From contig NZ_GL985606.1 in assembly GCF_000220835.1 (NCBI RefSeq), positions 376,465 through 440,464 of the forward strand: a stretch of DNA of 64,000 nucleotides, in the 5' to 3' direction. The notes below the pieces were generated by a model. It had not been told where the DNA came from. It was given only the letters and a program-made list of their open reading frames with translations, and did no database searches. Shown piece by piece: positions 11,226 through 20,824 of this stretch (the stretch's first letter is position 1; the number at the start of each line of letters is the position of its first letter). The stretch is from Actinomyces sp. oral taxon 448 str. F0400. Its GTDB lineage: Bacteria; Actinomycetota; Actinomycetes; Actinomycetales; Actinomycetaceae. A program made the position numbers and the translations under genes.

Positions 11226-11786
11226 ATGGCTTGCAAGACCTTCGAGAAGAAGATCGACACCGACCATCTCCGTCAGGAGGTCGCCTCCCTCGCCGAGAGC
11301 ATCGCGGTTCGGGCCGAACGCGCTGCCGAGTGGGCGGCGCCCCGCATGGGCCGGGCCCGCGCCGAGGTCGTCAAGGCCGCCAAGGAGGCTCACTCCCGTG
11401 CCCAGCCCGTTGTGGATGAGGCCCGTACCCGCGTGGTCGAGGACTATGCCCCGGCCGCTCAGAGGGCTGCCGTCGCCGCTCAGGCCGCGGCCGGCGCCGA
11501 CGGGGGTACGCTTACTGAGCGCGCTCAGCGCATCGCCGCCGCCGCGAAGAACGCGGCACTCGAGATTCCGGAGGTTCCCGTGAAGAAGAAGCACCCCGTC
11601 CTCAAGACGCTCGGTTGGCTCACGCTGGCCGGTGCAGCCGCGGGCGCCGTCTACGTCGTATGGCGCCGCAGCCAGCCCGTGGAGGATCCTTGGGCCGAGG
11701 AGTACTGGGCCGATTCCGACGAGGGCGAGGCCGTCACCGTGGGAGACGCCGCTCCTGCCGGCGAGGCGGCGGCAAGCAACCAGTAA
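11226..11786 (+). CDS. Ala-rich helical protein with C-terminal membrane anchor (DUF5324-like)
   Basis: A 186-aa protein with no catalytic motif. Residues 10-115 are rich in Ala, Glu, Arg and Lys and predicted to be long amphipathic helices. A single hydrophobic segment near residues 125-145 (LGWLTLAGAAAGAVYVVWRR) is followed by an acidic tail with DPWAEEYW. The layout resembles the DUF5324 proteins of streptomycetes found near crgA. ATG 11226 follows GGGAGG. A GC-rich hairpin lies directly downstream. Confidence 0.6.
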   Translation: MACKTFEKKIDTDHLRQEVASLAESIAVRAERAAEWAAPRMGRARAEVVKAAKEAHSRAQPVVDEARTRVVEDYAPAAQRAAVAAQAAAGADGGTLTERAQRIAAAAKNAALEIPEVPVKKKHPVLKTLGWLTLAGAAAGAVYVVWRRSQPVEDPWAEEYWADSDEGEAVTVGDAAPAGEAAASNQ

Positions 11787-11801
11787 CATCGCATGCCACC
11801 G

Positions 11802-11849
11802 GGTGCGGTCGGCGCCGTTCCCCTCATTGCGGGGCGCACCGACCGCACC
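11802..11849. terminator. Hairpin between the Ala-rich protein gene and aldo/keto reductase gene
   Basis: GGTGCGGTCGG at the left pairs with CCGACCGCACC at the right, with the outer 11 bp perfect and a looser GC-rich core. It starts 16 bases after the preceding stop codon. There is no T-tract. Confidence 0.6.
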
Positions 11850-11912
11850 TGTGGTCGCAGGTCTTCTTCAACGGGCCCGCATTCGCGGGCGTGGGCGGAT
11901 AGGCTTGGGAGC

Positions 11913-12779
11913 ATGAACACTGCCGTTCCCGCACCTGTGACGTCTCTGATTCGGGGAACCAACGAGTCCGCTCCCCTCACGATGCCGCAGGTGGGCCTGG
12001 GCACCTACAAGGTCGACGTCGATCAGGCCGAACGCGTGGTGGCCGATGCTCTCGCAGTTGGCTATCGGCATATCGACACCGCCCAGATGTACGGCAATGA
12101 GGCTGGAGTCGGCGCCGCCATCGCCGCCTCGGGGATCCCGCGTGACCGGCTGTGGGTGACCTCCAAGCTCGACAATCCCAATCACCGGCGCGATGACGCC
12201 CTGCGCAGCTTCGACGCCACCATGCGCGACCTGCGTCTGGACGTGCTCGACCTCTTCCTCGTCCACTGGCCGCTGGCCGACTCCCCCGGCATCGACCTGG
12301 TCGATACCTGGCGCACCATGATCGAGATCCTGGAGTCGGGGCGGGTACGCGCCATCGGGGTATCCAATTTCCAGGCCGAGCATCTACACGCGATCATCGA
12401 GGCCACCGGTGTGACCCCGGCCGTCAACCAGATCGAACTTCACCCCTACCTCGCCCAGGAGCCGCTGCGGATTGTGCATCGCAGCCTCGGCATCGTCACC
12501 GAATCCTGGTCGCCCCTGGGACGGGGTCGGCTGCTGAAGGACCCGGTCGTCGTCGACATCGCGGCCGCGCTCGGTCTCGCGCCGGCCCAGGTCGTTATCC
12601 GATGGCACCTGCAGCACGGCCTGGTCGTCATTCCCAAGACCACTCACGTTGAACGCATGCATGTCAATGCCGATGTGTTCTCCTTCACCCTGTCGGACGA
12701 GCAGATGGCGGCGCTCGACGCCTTGGATCGGAACCTGCGCACCGGATCCCACCCCGACACCGTTCAGCGGCAGATGTAG
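11913..12779 (+). CDS. Aldo/keto reductase
   Basis: A 288-aa NADPH-dependent oxidoreductase of the AKR superfamily (2,5-diketo-gluconate reductase/AKR5-like). The catalytic tetrad is visible: Asp55 and Tyr60 in GYRHIDTAQMYGNE, Lys85 in WVTSKLDN and His118 in FLVHWPL. VIPKTTHVERMHVN near the C-terminus is the cofactor phosphate-binding loop. ATG 11913 is preferred over an upstream in-frame ATG lying inside the terminator hairpin. The substrate cannot be told from sequence. Confidence 0.9.
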   Translation: MNTAVPAPVTSLIRGTNESAPLTMPQVGLGTYKVDVDQAERVVADALAVGYRHIDTAQMYGNEAGVGAAIAASGIPRDRLWVTSKLDNPNHRRDDALRSFDATMRDLRLDVLDLFLVHWPLADSPGIDLVDTWRTMIEILESGRVRAIGVSNFQAEHLHAIIEATGVTPAVNQIELHPYLAQEPLRIVHRSLGIVTESWSPLGRGRLLKDPVVVDIAAALGLAPAQVVIRWHLQHGLVVIPKTTHVERMHVNADVFSFTLSDEQMAALDALDRNLRTGSHPDTVQRQM

Positions 12780-12816
12780 GACGCCACAAGCGACGGGCCG
12801 CGTCCCTCCCGCGATC

Positions 12817-13149
12817 TCACTTCCAGCGCAGGAGCCCCAGGAAACCGAGCATCATAATGAGAAAACCCACGTAAAGGTTGCCGTTCTGAAGCCAGTCGCC
12901 GGCGTGGCTCTTCGTGAAGTACGGCAGCGGGTACTGGCCCTTGAAGAGGTAGGTCACGACGACCCACAGCAGCCCGATGACCATGAGAGTCACCATGCTG
13001 GGGGCGTACCAGTTGGGGCTGCCGGTGCGCCTGACTTTCACAGGGACGCGGGAGACACGATTCGCCGCGGCCCGTGATTCCTTTTCCGCGGCGGCCGCCT
13101 TGGCGGGGTTGCCCGAACGCTTGGGGTCGGACTTCTTCGACTTGGCCAC
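12817..13149 (-). CDS. crgA: Cell division protein CrgA
   Basis: A 110-aa membrane protein of the actinobacterial divisome that interacts with FtsZ and the septal peptidoglycan machinery. The GTG start at 13149 is chosen because AGGAGG lies 7-8 bases upstream. The N-terminal half is Lys/Ala rich and cytosolic. Two transmembrane segments follow, around residues 51-68 and 89-106, joined by a short extracellular loop. The position between ppiA and the pknA/pknB operon is the family's usual one. Confidence 0.93.
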   Translation of the reverse strand: MAKSKKSDPKRSGNPAKAAAAEKESRAAANRVSRVPVKVRRTGSPNWYAPSMVTLMVIGLLWVVVTYLFKGQYPLPYFTKSHAGDWLQNGNLYVGFLIMMLGFLGLLRWK

Positions 13150-13314
13150 GCGGGCCTCCTCACTGGCGGGTCGGTTGGGGACCCGGATCCACGACCGGGT
13201 TCGCACCTAGCCTAGGGCATACGGGAGTGAGATCCGTCAGGCACGAGTCGCATGCGGGGATGCGGCCCCTAGACTGGCCGACGGCACATGACTCCCAAGC
13301 CACAGGAGGACTTG

Positions 13315-14076
13315 ATGGCATCCCATCGTCAGCAGACGAGGTCGCGCCGTCCTCGCTCGGCGCTCGATCGCGTTCTGTCGGGTTTCGGCGAACTCCTCAT
13401 CACCGTCGGGCTCGTCGTCGCTCTTTTCCTGGTCTGGCAGTTGTGGTGGACCGGGATCGCCGCCGGACAGAAGGCCGAGGCGCACACGGCGGCCTTCCAC
13501 GAGACCCAGGTGGAGTCCCCCAAGGTCGAGGGCGTCAAGCACACCGACGCACCACCGGCGTTCGACCCCGCCGACTACGGTCAGACGGTCGGCATGCTCG
13601 TCGTTCCCAAGTGGTACGGCGTGACCAACAACAACATGCCGATCCTTGAGGGCACGGGTAGCGACGTGCTCGACCAGGCCGCGGCCGGTCACTACCCCGA
13701 AACTCAGCAGGTCGGCGAAATCGGCAATTTCGCGCTCGCCGGCCACCGACGCACCAACGGCAATTCCTTCCTGCGGATCGACACCCTCGAGGAGGGCGAT
13801 GAGATCATCGTCGCCACCAAGGACACCTGGTACGTCTACACGGTCAGTTCGCACGAAATCGTCGAACCGACGCAGGTCGACGTCATCGCTCCGGTGCCGG
13901 GCGACCAGAACGCCCAGCCCACGGAGCGCTACCTGACTCTGACGACCTGCCACTCCCTGACCACCGGCGAATGGGGCAACGACCACCGGTGGGTTGTTCA
14001 CGCCAAGTTCTCCTACTGGATGCCCCGATCCGAGGGACGCCCCGCCTCGGTTCTGAGCGACCCGGAGGTCAACTGA
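13315..14076 (+). CDS. Class E sortase
   Basis: A 253-aa membrane-anchored transpeptidase that links surface proteins to the cell wall. ATG 13315 is chosen because AGGAGG lies 6 bases upstream. A signal anchor spans residues 26-45. The catalytic residues are His144 in LAGHRRT, Cys212 in TLTTC and Arg225 in DHRWVV. Class E sortases typically sit next to crgA and pknB in actinobacteria, as here, and recognise LAXTG-type signals. Its stop overlaps the following small membrane gene. Confidence 0.93.
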   Translation: MASHRQQTRSRRPRSALDRVLSGFGELLITVGLVVALFLVWQLWWTGIAAGQKAEAHTAAFHETQVESPKVEGVKHTDAPPAFDPADYGQTVGMLVVPKWYGVTNNNMPILEGTGSDVLDQAAAGHYPETQQVGEIGNFALAGHRRTNGNSFLRIDTLEEGDEIIVATKDTWYVYTVSSHEIVEPTQVDVIAPVPGDQNAQPTERYLTLTTCHSLTTGEWGNDHRWVVHAKFSYWMPRSEGRPASVLSDPEVN

Positions 14077-14231
14077 TGTACGGATGGATCTGGCGGCATC
14101 TGCCCGGCCCGGCCTGGTTCAAGGCCATTGAGGCGCTGGCTCTGACGGCCCTGACGGTACTCTTCCTGTTCGAGGTCGTCTTCCCCTGGGCCAACGAGAC
14201 ATGGAACCTTTCAGGCGAGGCGACCGTCTGA
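14076..14231 (+). CDS. Small membrane protein coupled to the sortase
   Basis: A 51-aa protein starting MYGWIWRHLPGP, with one hydrophobic segment (about residues 15-38). Its ATG overlaps the sortase stop in an ATGA junction, so the two are translated together. Short proteins with a YGWIWRHLPG-type opening are common at this place in actinobacteria, but no function is established. A strong hairpin follows 78 bases downstream. Confidence 0.78.
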   Translation: MYGWIWRHLPGPAWFKAIEALALTALTVLFLFEVVFPWANETWNLSGEATV

Positions 14232-14308
14232 GAGGGGCTCGAGCAGGGCCCGCCCGACCCGTCGAACTCACGGAGATCGGCTCAAGACCCCCGCAGGAAA
14301 CTGAGAAT

Positions 14309-14349
14309 GCGCACCGCGGCCGACTTTCTTTCGGACGGCCGCGGTGCGC
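14309..14349. terminator. Strong hairpin downstream of the sortase operon
   Basis: A perfect 14-bp inverted repeat (GCGCACCGCGGCCG and its complement) around a 13-base T-rich loop. It lies between the convergent sortase and pknB operons and could end both transcripts. Confidence 0.8.
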
Positions 14350-14482
14350 GTGCACGCCGAAGACGCGGCAGGGCTGAAGCGAGCGGAGCCCCCAAGACGG
14401 CTCACGGTTGCCATGGCCTGCTCGCTCCGGCCGCCGCCTCGACCCGAAGCTCCGCTTCAGTTCCAGTGCCGCCTCAGTGCCG

Positions 14483-16384
14483 TCAGTGCCCGTCGTCCTT
14501 CTTGTCGCCCTTGTCTCCCTTGTCTCCCTTGTCGCCGCCCGGCGTGAGGGACGGAGCGGGGGTCGGGGTCTTCGACGACGGCGTCGCCACAGGGGCCGTG
14601 GGCGGCGCCGCCTTGTAGACGTAGTGCGTCACCTTGAGGGAAACGGACTTGCCTATCTCGATGCTCTGGTTCTCCCCGGGGTCGACGGCCGTGACGATGT
14701 ACTGGTCGTCCTGGGACTGGTCGGCGGTCTCCGCCTGCTGGGTGTCCGAGTTGGAGTTCAGGCCGGCCGCCTTGATGGCCTCCTGCGCGTCCTCCAGGGA
14801 CATACCGATGACGCTGGGCACCGTCGTGCGCCCCGAGGAGACGACGACGGATACGGTCGAGCCGCGTGTCACCTGGGTGCCCTTGGCCGGGCTGGAGCGG
14901 ATGACATCGCCCTCGTCGACGCTGCCGTCGGACGGGTTCTCGACGGTGACGTCGCCCCACGACAGGTTCGCGCCCTCGATCGTCTTACGCGCCTCGGACT
15001 GGCTCATCCCCGTGACGTCGGGGACGTAAACCGTGGCCGAGCCCGATGAGAAGCTCACCGTGATGCTGGTACCCAGGAGCGCCGATGTACCGGCTCCCGG
15101 ATCCGAGGAGACCGCCTGGCCCGCGTCGATCGTATCGGAGGAGACGTCGTCGCCCTTGACGAAAACCAGACCGGCGCTCTCGATGGCGCTCTTGGCATCG
15201 GATTGCGACATGCCCGACACATCCGGCACGACCGCAGCGGTCGCCGTCGCCGTCGGCGTTGACGTAGCACCGCCATTGCCGCCGGGGAGCCTGTTCGAGA
15301 AGATCATGCCGATGGCGATGCCCAGCAGGATGAGAAGAGCAAGGGCGAGGAGCCACACCCACCAGCGACGGCGGGGCGTGTCCTCAACGGTCTCGTCCGG
15401 GGTGGTGGACTGCGGGACGGGCGCCGGCGGTGCCGGTGCCGAAGGGGACGGTGAGGGCGCCGCCGGCGAGTTCATAACCGAGGTGCCCTGCTGCCAGCTG
15501 TCAGTGGCCGGGGCGGCCACGGCCAATCCGCGAGAGGCGGCCAGGAGATCGGCGCGCATGTGGGCGGCGTCCTGGTAGCGGTCGTCGCGGGCCTTGGCCA
15601 GGGACTTCAGGACGACCCGGTCGAGGGACTCGGGCACGTCCGCGGCCAGGGACGACGGCGGCTTGGGGATCTCGCGCACATGCTGGTAGGCGATCGCGAC
15701 CGCGGAATCCCCTGTGAAGGGGGGTTGACCGGTGAGCAGCTCGTAGAGCAGGCAGCCGGTGGAGTACAGGTCGGAGCGGGCGTCGACGATCTCTCCGCGC
15801 GCCTGCTCCGGGGAGAGGTACTGGGCCGTGCCGACGACGGCGTGCGTCTGGGTGACCGTCGCAGCGGAGTCCTCAATGGCGCGTGCGATGCCGAAGTCCA
15901 TGACCTTCACGGCGCCGGTGGAGGTCAGCATGATGTTGCCGGGCTTGATGTCGCGGTGCACGATGCCCGCACGGTGGGAGTACTCCAGGGCGTCCAGCAC
16001 GCCCGTCGTGATCTCGACGGCTTCCGGGATCGGGACGGCCTCCCCGTCGCCGAGGAGCTCGCGCACTGTATGGCCCTCGACGTACTCCATGACGATGTAG
16101 GGCACCGAGCGGGCGGAGCCGTTGGGGTCGGTGAGCTCCTCCTCACCGGAGTCGTAGACGGCGACGATGGTTGGGTGGTTCAGGGCCGCGGCGGATTGGG
16201 CCTCGCGGCGGAAGCGCGCCTGGAAGGTGACGTCACCGGCGATGTCCGAGCGCAGCAGCTTAATGGCGATGATGCGTGACAGGCGCTTGTCATAACCGAG
16301 GTGCACCTCGGCCATGCCGCCACGCCCGATGAGGTCCCGGACCTCGTAGCGGCCTGCGAGGACCTGGGGGAACTGATCGGTCAC
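14483..16384 (-). CDS. pknB: Ser/Thr protein kinase with three PASTA domains
   Basis: A 633-aa transmembrane kinase that senses peptidoglycan fragments. The kinase domain spans 12-285, with Lys42 in AIKLL, HRD 143-145 and DFG 163-165. A Pro-rich linker leads to a transmembrane segment at about 341-362. Outside are three PASTA domains (about 385-447, 452-515 and 520-586) and a Pro/Thr tail ending in repeated GDK. The GTG start has AGGAGG upstream and overlaps the pknA stop by 4 bp. Mycobacterial PknB has four PASTA units, so this copy is one shorter. Confidence 0.96.
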   Translation of the reverse strand: MTDQFPQVLAGRYEVRDLIGRGGMAEVHLGYDKRLSRIIAIKLLRSDIAGDVTFQARFRREAQSAAALNHPTIVAVYDSGEEELTDPNGSARSVPYIVMEYVEGHTVRELLGDGEAVPIPEAVEITTGVLDALEYSHRAGIVHRDIKPGNIMLTSTGAVKVMDFGIARAIEDSAATVTQTHAVVGTAQYLSPEQARGEIVDARSDLYSTGCLLYELLTGQPPFTGDSAVAIAYQHVREIPKPPSSLAADVPESLDRVVLKSLAKARDDRYQDAAHMRADLLAASRGLAVAAPATDSWQQGTSVMNSPAAPSPSPSAPAPPAPVPQSTTPDETVEDTPRRRWWVWLLALALLILLGIAIGMIFSNRLPGGNGGATSTPTATATAAVVPDVSGMSQSDAKSAIESAGLVFVKGDDVSSDTIDAGQAVSSDPGAGTSALLGTSITVSFSSGSATVYVPDVTGMSQSEARKTIEGANLSWGDVTVENPSDGSVDEGDVIRSSPAKGTQVTRGSTVSVVVSSGRTTVPSVIGMSLEDAQEAIKAAGLNSNSDTQQAETADQSQDDQYIVTAVDPGENQSIEIGKSVSLKVTHYVYKAAPPTAPVATPSSKTPTPAPSLTPGGDKGDKGDKGDKKDDGH

Positions 16385-17643
16385 AGTGCCTCCTGTGGTG
16401 GGGTGACGGACATGACGGCCTGCTCGTACGGCATGCCTGACTGCGCTGACGTAAGGGTACCTACAGTGGCGACAATGACGATAAGAGCGAGGACTGCGAC
16501 GGCGACGATGACGGCCAGCCGAACGTGAGCCGCGGACAGACCGAACAGGCTCCGTCCCGAGGCGTGGCGGGTGGAGCGGGCCCGGATCTCGACCCACCCG
16601 GCGGCTGCGGCGCGCGAACAACCGGTGGCCGGGATCGCGCGAGTCGAGGTTCCCGACCCGCCGTCACGGCCGGTGGGAGCCGCGCGCCGTCGTCGTCTTC
16701 GCACGGGTCCGGCCGATTCCGGTGAATCGTGCGGGTGCGGGCCGGCGTCGATGCTCTCCGGACTCGCGGAGCGTCCCGTGGACGCCCAGGTCGGGGCCTG
16801 CTGCGGGTCCCAGGAGTCCGGAGGCAGGTTGACGACGATCCGGTCCAGGCGTCGCGCCACCTCACGGGCCGAACCGGGCCGGTCCGCCGGCTTCTTGGCG
16901 AGCAGATCCATGACGACCTCGCGGACCTCGGCCGGAACCGACTCGGGCAACGGCGGTACGGGCTCGTTGACGTGGGCGAAGGCGATGTCGACCTGGGTCG
17001 TGCCCGTGAATGGGCGATGACCGACGAGGGCCTCATAGGCGATGATGCCGAGCGCGTACAGGTCCCCGGCGGCGGTGGCCATGTTTCCCATCGCCTGCTC
17101 GGGAGCGAGATACTGGGCCGTGCCCATGACCATGCCGGTGGCCGTCATAGGACGCTGGTTGACCCCGGTGGAGATGCCGAAATCGGTGAGCTTAGCCAGA
17201 CCCTCCCGGTTGATGAGGATATTGGACGGCTTGACGTCGCGATGGACGACGCCGGAATCGTGCACGACCTGAAGGGCGCGGGCGACCTGGGCGAGAATCG
17301 GCAGGATCTCCGCGGGGGCCAGGGTGCCCTTCTCGCTGAGGATGTCCGATAGGGCCCGGCCTTGGACGAGCTCCATGATGATCCAGCCCGAACCATCGCG
17401 CTCGCCGGCGTCCAGAACGATCGCCAGATTGGGGTGGCGCAGCCCGCGCGAATTCGTCGCCTCGGCCCGCAGACGCGAGAGGAAGATCTCGTCGCCCGCC
17501 AGCTCAGGGCGCAGAATCTTGGCGGCGACCGCTCGCCCACTGCGCAGATCCGTGGCGCGCCAGACTTCTCCCATGCCGCCCAGCGCCATTCGTTCGACCA
17601 GTTGGTAGCGTCCCTGGAGCTCCAGCCCGACGACGGGTTTCAC
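16381..17643 (-). CDS. pknA: Ser/Thr protein kinase PknA
   Basis: A 420-aa kinase involved in cell shape and division. The catalytic domain covers about 12-270: LGGMGEVWRA loop, Lys42, HRD with Asp136, DFG 154-156, and a Thr-containing activation loop before APEQ. A basic, disordered linker (RRRRRR near 315-320) leads to one transmembrane segment at about 374-397 and a short outer tail with no PASTA units. It starts at GTG 17643, overlapping the pbpA stop by 4 bp, and ends overlapping pknB by 4 bp. Confidence 0.95.
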   Translation of the reverse strand: MKPVVGLELQGRYQLVERMALGGMGEVWRATDLRSGRAVAAKILRPELAGDEIFLSRLRAEATNSRGLRHPNLAIVLDAGERDGSGWIIMELVQGRALSDILSEKGTLAPAEILPILAQVARALQVVHDSGVVHRDVKPSNILINREGLAKLTDFGISTGVNQRPMTATGMVMGTAQYLAPEQAMGNMATAAGDLYALGIIAYEALVGHRPFTGTTQVDIAFAHVNEPVPPLPESVPAEVREVVMDLLAKKPADRPGSAREVARRLDRIVVNLPPDSWDPQQAPTWASTGRSASPESIDAGPHPHDSPESAGPVRRRRRRAAPTGRDGGSGTSTRAIPATGCSRAAAAGWVEIRARSTRHASGRSLFGLSAAHVRLAVIVAVAVLALIVIVATVGTLTSAQSGMPYEQAVMSVTPPQEAL

Positions 17644-19133
17644 TGGTCCACCGCCGCGTCGATGATGCTGGCCGCCATGGGGCCGGCAACCGAGCCGCCG
17701 GTACCCGTAGCGGCCGTCTGCTCCCCGCCGTCGAGGACGATCGCCAGGGCGATCGAGGGTTTGGACAGGTCGGTCCCCGCGAAGCCGACGAACCACGTCA
17801 CCGGGCCGCCATCGTCCGATCCGGTCTCGGCCGTACCGGTCTTGCCGGCCACGGACACGCCCGCGACTTGAGCGCTGGAGCCCGTACCGTCGCTGACGGC
17901 CTGCTGCATGAGGGAGGACAGGGCCTGCGCCGTTTGGGAGGAGATGGGTGTGCGAGCCACCTTCGGCGTAGTCGTGTCCACCACGTTGAGATCGGAGTCG
18001 AGCGTCTGCGCCACGAGGTAGGGCTTCATCTGGTCGCCGCCGTTGGCGATAGTTCCGGCGACTTGAGCCATCATGAGCGGTGTGGCCCGCACGGAGGCCT
18101 GCCCGATGCCGGCCATGGCCGTCTCGGCGTCCGAGTTGGTCTCCGGGAACCTCGAGGGCGTGACCGTCAGCGGGATCGACTGCGAGTCGTCGAATCCCCA
18201 GGCCTCCGCTTCCGAGGACAGGTCCTTGTAACCCACGTCCATGGCCAGCTGCGCGAAGGGGGTGTTGCAGGACTCGGCGAACGCGTATGACAGCTTCACT
18301 TTCCCGTTGCCGCAGGACTCCCCCGCATAGTTGGACAGCGCGTGGTTCGTGCCCGGCAGAGTGAGGGTGTCGGGGGCGTCCATCTCGGTGTCCGCGTTGG
18401 CCTTTCCGTCGCGCAGGGCCGCGGCCACGGTGAGGATCTTGAAAGTGGACCCGGGCGGATAGAGGTCGCCTCCAATGGCGCGGTTGACCATGGGCTGGCC
18501 CTCATCCGCGCTCAACGAGTTCCAGGCGGACTGGGCGGTGCCCGAGTCGTGGGAGGCGAGCTGGTTGGGGTCGTAGGAGGGGGAGGAGACCATGGCCAGG
18601 ATGGCGCCGGTGGACGGGTCGAGTGCGACCACGCTTCCCCGTCGCCCATTCAGGGCGTTCCAGGCGGCCTGCTGCACCTGTGAGTCGATGGTCAGTTCGA
18701 TAGCGCCGCCCTGCTGGGTCTCCCCGGTGATGAGAGCCTTGACGCGGCTGGAGAACAGGGTGGGGTCCTGGCCGTTGAGCACCGAGTTCTCGGCGCGTTC
18801 AAGCCCCGTCAGCGAGGCGAAGGTCGTGGAGAAGTAGCCGGTGAGGGGGGCGTAGAGCTCCCCGCCCGGGTAAGTGCGCTGGTAGGAGTAGGCGTCGTCG
18901 GACTTCTCGGAGTCGGCCACGGTGGTGTCCCCGACCATGATCTGGCCGCGATCGGTGCCGAATTCGGAGTAGACGGTCCGGGAATTGCGGGAGTCCGAGA
19001 TCAACGTGCCCTGAGAGCTGGAGGATTGCCACAGGGCGGGACGGGCCAGACCCTGCACACTCGTCACGGAGGCGGACAGAGCCAGGAACATGACGACGGC
19101 GAGGACGGTGACCTGGTGAATCTGCCGGTTCAC
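17640..19133 (-). CDS. pbpA: Penicillin-binding protein 2-type transpeptidase PbpA
   Basis: A 497-aa class B penicillin-binding protein that cross-links peptidoglycan. One N-terminal transmembrane anchor (residues 8-28) is followed by the dimerisation domain. The transpeptidase domain has the three active-site motifs: Ser229 in STFK, SCN at 288-290 and KTG at 431-433. It pairs with the RodA/FtsW polymerase encoded immediately upstream (4-bp overlap) and is probably a target of the kinases downstream. Confidence 0.96.
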   Translation of the reverse strand: MNRQIHQVTVLAVVMFLALSASVTSVQGLARPALWQSSSSQGTLISDSRNSRTVYSEFGTDRGQIMVGDTTVADSEKSDDAYSYQRTYPGGELYAPLTGYFSTTFASLTGLERAENSVLNGQDPTLFSSRVKALITGETQQGGAIELTIDSQVQQAAWNALNGRRGSVVALDPSTGAILAMVSSPSYDPNQLASHDSGTAQSAWNSLSADEGQPMVNRAIGGDLYPPGSTFKILTVAAALRDGKANADTEMDAPDTLTLPGTNHALSNYAGESCGNGKVKLSYAFAESCNTPFAQLAMDVGYKDLSSEAEAWGFDDSQSIPLTVTPSRFPETNSDAETAMAGIGQASVRATPLMMAQVAGTIANGGDQMKPYLVAQTLDSDLNVVDTTTPKVARTPISSQTAQALSSLMQQAVSDGTGSSAQVAGVSVAGKTGTAETGSDDGGPVTWFVGFAGTDLSKPSIALAIVLDGGEQTAATGTGGSVAGPMAASIIDAAVDQ

Positions 19134-20824
19134 GCCTGCTCCTCCTCGGGATTGATCACGGTGGTGGCGAATTGGTTGTCGGACGGCGGCGCCGGGGGTT
19201 CCGGTGGCGCGGGTGCGGCGTGCCGGCCGGGGGCCGGGGCGGTGCTGGGCGAAGCGCCGGTGGGCCAGGGCGCGGGTGCGGCGTGCTGGTCCGGTACCGG
19301 GGTTCCGTCGGGCCGGGAGGCGTAGGCCGCGCCCTGTGCGGATGCGGCGGGCGCGTCGGCGGGGGCGGGTTCCGGGTCGTTCCGGGCATCGAGCACGTGC
19401 CTGCGGATGCCGGTCGGTAGCTCGGCGGTGTCGATGATGCGCGGCGCCGTCGTCGCCGGGCGTCGGGCCGCGTCGGACAGTCGCACGAGCAGAGCCAGGA
19501 TCATCCAGTTCGCCACGAGGGAGGATCCGCCATATGCGAGGAACGGCGTGGTCAGACCCGTCAGGGGGATGAGCCGGGTGACGCCGCCGACGACGACGAA
19601 GACCTGCAGCGCGATCGTGAAGGACAGTCCGACGGCGAGCAGCTTTCCGAATCCGTCGCGCAGACTCATCGCCGTGCGCAGTCCGCGCTCGACGAGCAGA
19701 AGGTAGAGCATGAGGATGGCCAGCGTCCCCGTCAGTCCCAGCTCCTCGCCGATGGAGGCGATGATGAAGTCGGAGTTGCCGAAGGTCACCAGGTTCGGGT
19801 ATCCCTCGCCCCAGCCGGACCCGAGCACTCCGCCGGAGGCCATGCCGAACAGGCCCGTCACCAGCTGCCAGGAGCCGCCGGGCGCGTCGTAGACGGTGGG
19901 GTCCATGGCGTCGAGCCACGCGGTGATGCGCTGCTGGACGTGGGACAGGTGGGTGGCGGCGAACCAGGCGGCCGGGAGGAAGAGCAGCGCACCGATGATC
20001 AACCAGCTCGGCCGGTCTGTGGCGACGTAGAGTGTGACGACGAACAGGCCGAACAGCAGCGCCGAGGAGCCCAGGTCGCGCTGGGCGACGAGCACCAGGA
20101 TGCTGACGCCCCACACGATCATGAGGGGGACGAGGTGGCGCGCCCGCGGCAGGTTCAGGCCGAGCACGCGTCGCCCGGCCAGGGCCAGGTTGTCGCGATT
20201 GGACACCAGGTAGGAGGCGAAGAACACCACCAGGAAGACCTTGGTCAGCTCAGCCGGCTGGAAGGACATGGGGCCCAGGTGGATCCAGATCTGGGCGCCG
20301 TTGACGCTCTGCCCGAGGCCTGGGACGAAGGGCAGAATCAGGAAGCCCAGGCCGCCCCACATGGCCCAGCGGTCCCAGCGACGCAGCAGACGGTAGTCGC
20401 GCACGACGAGCACGACGCAGAACAGCACGACTCCGATCCCGGTCCACACGGCCTGCTTGGGGGCGTAGTCGTGCGTCTGACCCATGCGCTCGTACGACAT
20501 GTCCAGGCGCTGGATCATGGCCAGTCCGAGCCCGTTGAGAGCCACCGCCGTGGGCAGGAGCACCGGGTCGGCCCATGGAGCGGTGCGCCGCACCCACAGG
20601 TGGACGATGATGGCCACCGCCACGAGGGAACCACCGAGCTGGAGGATCTGCGCCGGAGAGGAGCCGGTGCGGTTCAGTGCGGTCAGGATGAAACCGCCCA
20701 GGCCGATGAGAAGGGAGACGACGAGAAGGCCCGCCTCGGCCCAGCGCCCACTGGGGTGCGCGTTGCCGGGCGTGATCGAGGAGGCCGATGCTGGACGCGG
20801 GGTACTCATGATGCTGCTCGTCAC
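19130..20824 (-). CDS. rodA: FtsW/RodA/SpoVE family peptidoglycan glycosyltransferase
   Basis: A 564-aa polytopic membrane protein of the SEDS family that polymerises lipid II. The signature PLTGLTTPFLAYGGSS lies near residue 430. About ten hydrophobic segments precede a long Pro/Ala-rich cytosolic tail of about 110 residues. The GTG at 20824 overlaps the pstP stop by 4 bp; an internal ATG five codons later is also possible. Being next to pbpA, it forms the usual SEDS/bPBP pair. I use rodA by synteny; ftsW-like naming is also seen. Confidence 0.93.
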   Translation of the reverse strand: MTSSIMSTPRPASASSITPGNAHPSGRWAEAGLLVVSLLIGLGGFILTALNRTGSSPAQILQLGGSLVAVAIIVHLWVRRTAPWADPVLLPTAVALNGLGLAMIQRLDMSYERMGQTHDYAPKQAVWTGIGVVLFCVVLVVRDYRLLRRWDRWAMWGGLGFLILPFVPGLGQSVNGAQIWIHLGPMSFQPAELTKVFLVVFFASYLVSNRDNLALAGRRVLGLNLPRARHLVPLMIVWGVSILVLVAQRDLGSSALLFGLFVVTLYVATDRPSWLIIGALLFLPAAWFAATHLSHVQQRITAWLDAMDPTVYDAPGGSWQLVTGLFGMASGGVLGSGWGEGYPNLVTFGNSDFIIASIGEELGLTGTLAILMLYLLLVERGLRTAMSLRDGFGKLLAVGLSFTIALQVFVVVGGVTRLIPLTGLTTPFLAYGGSSLVANWMILALLVRLSDAARRPATTAPRIIDTAELPTGIRRHVLDARNDPEPAPADAPAASAQGAAYASRPDGTPVPDQHAAPAPWPTGASPSTAPAPGRHAAPAPPEPPAPPSDNQFATTVINPEEEQA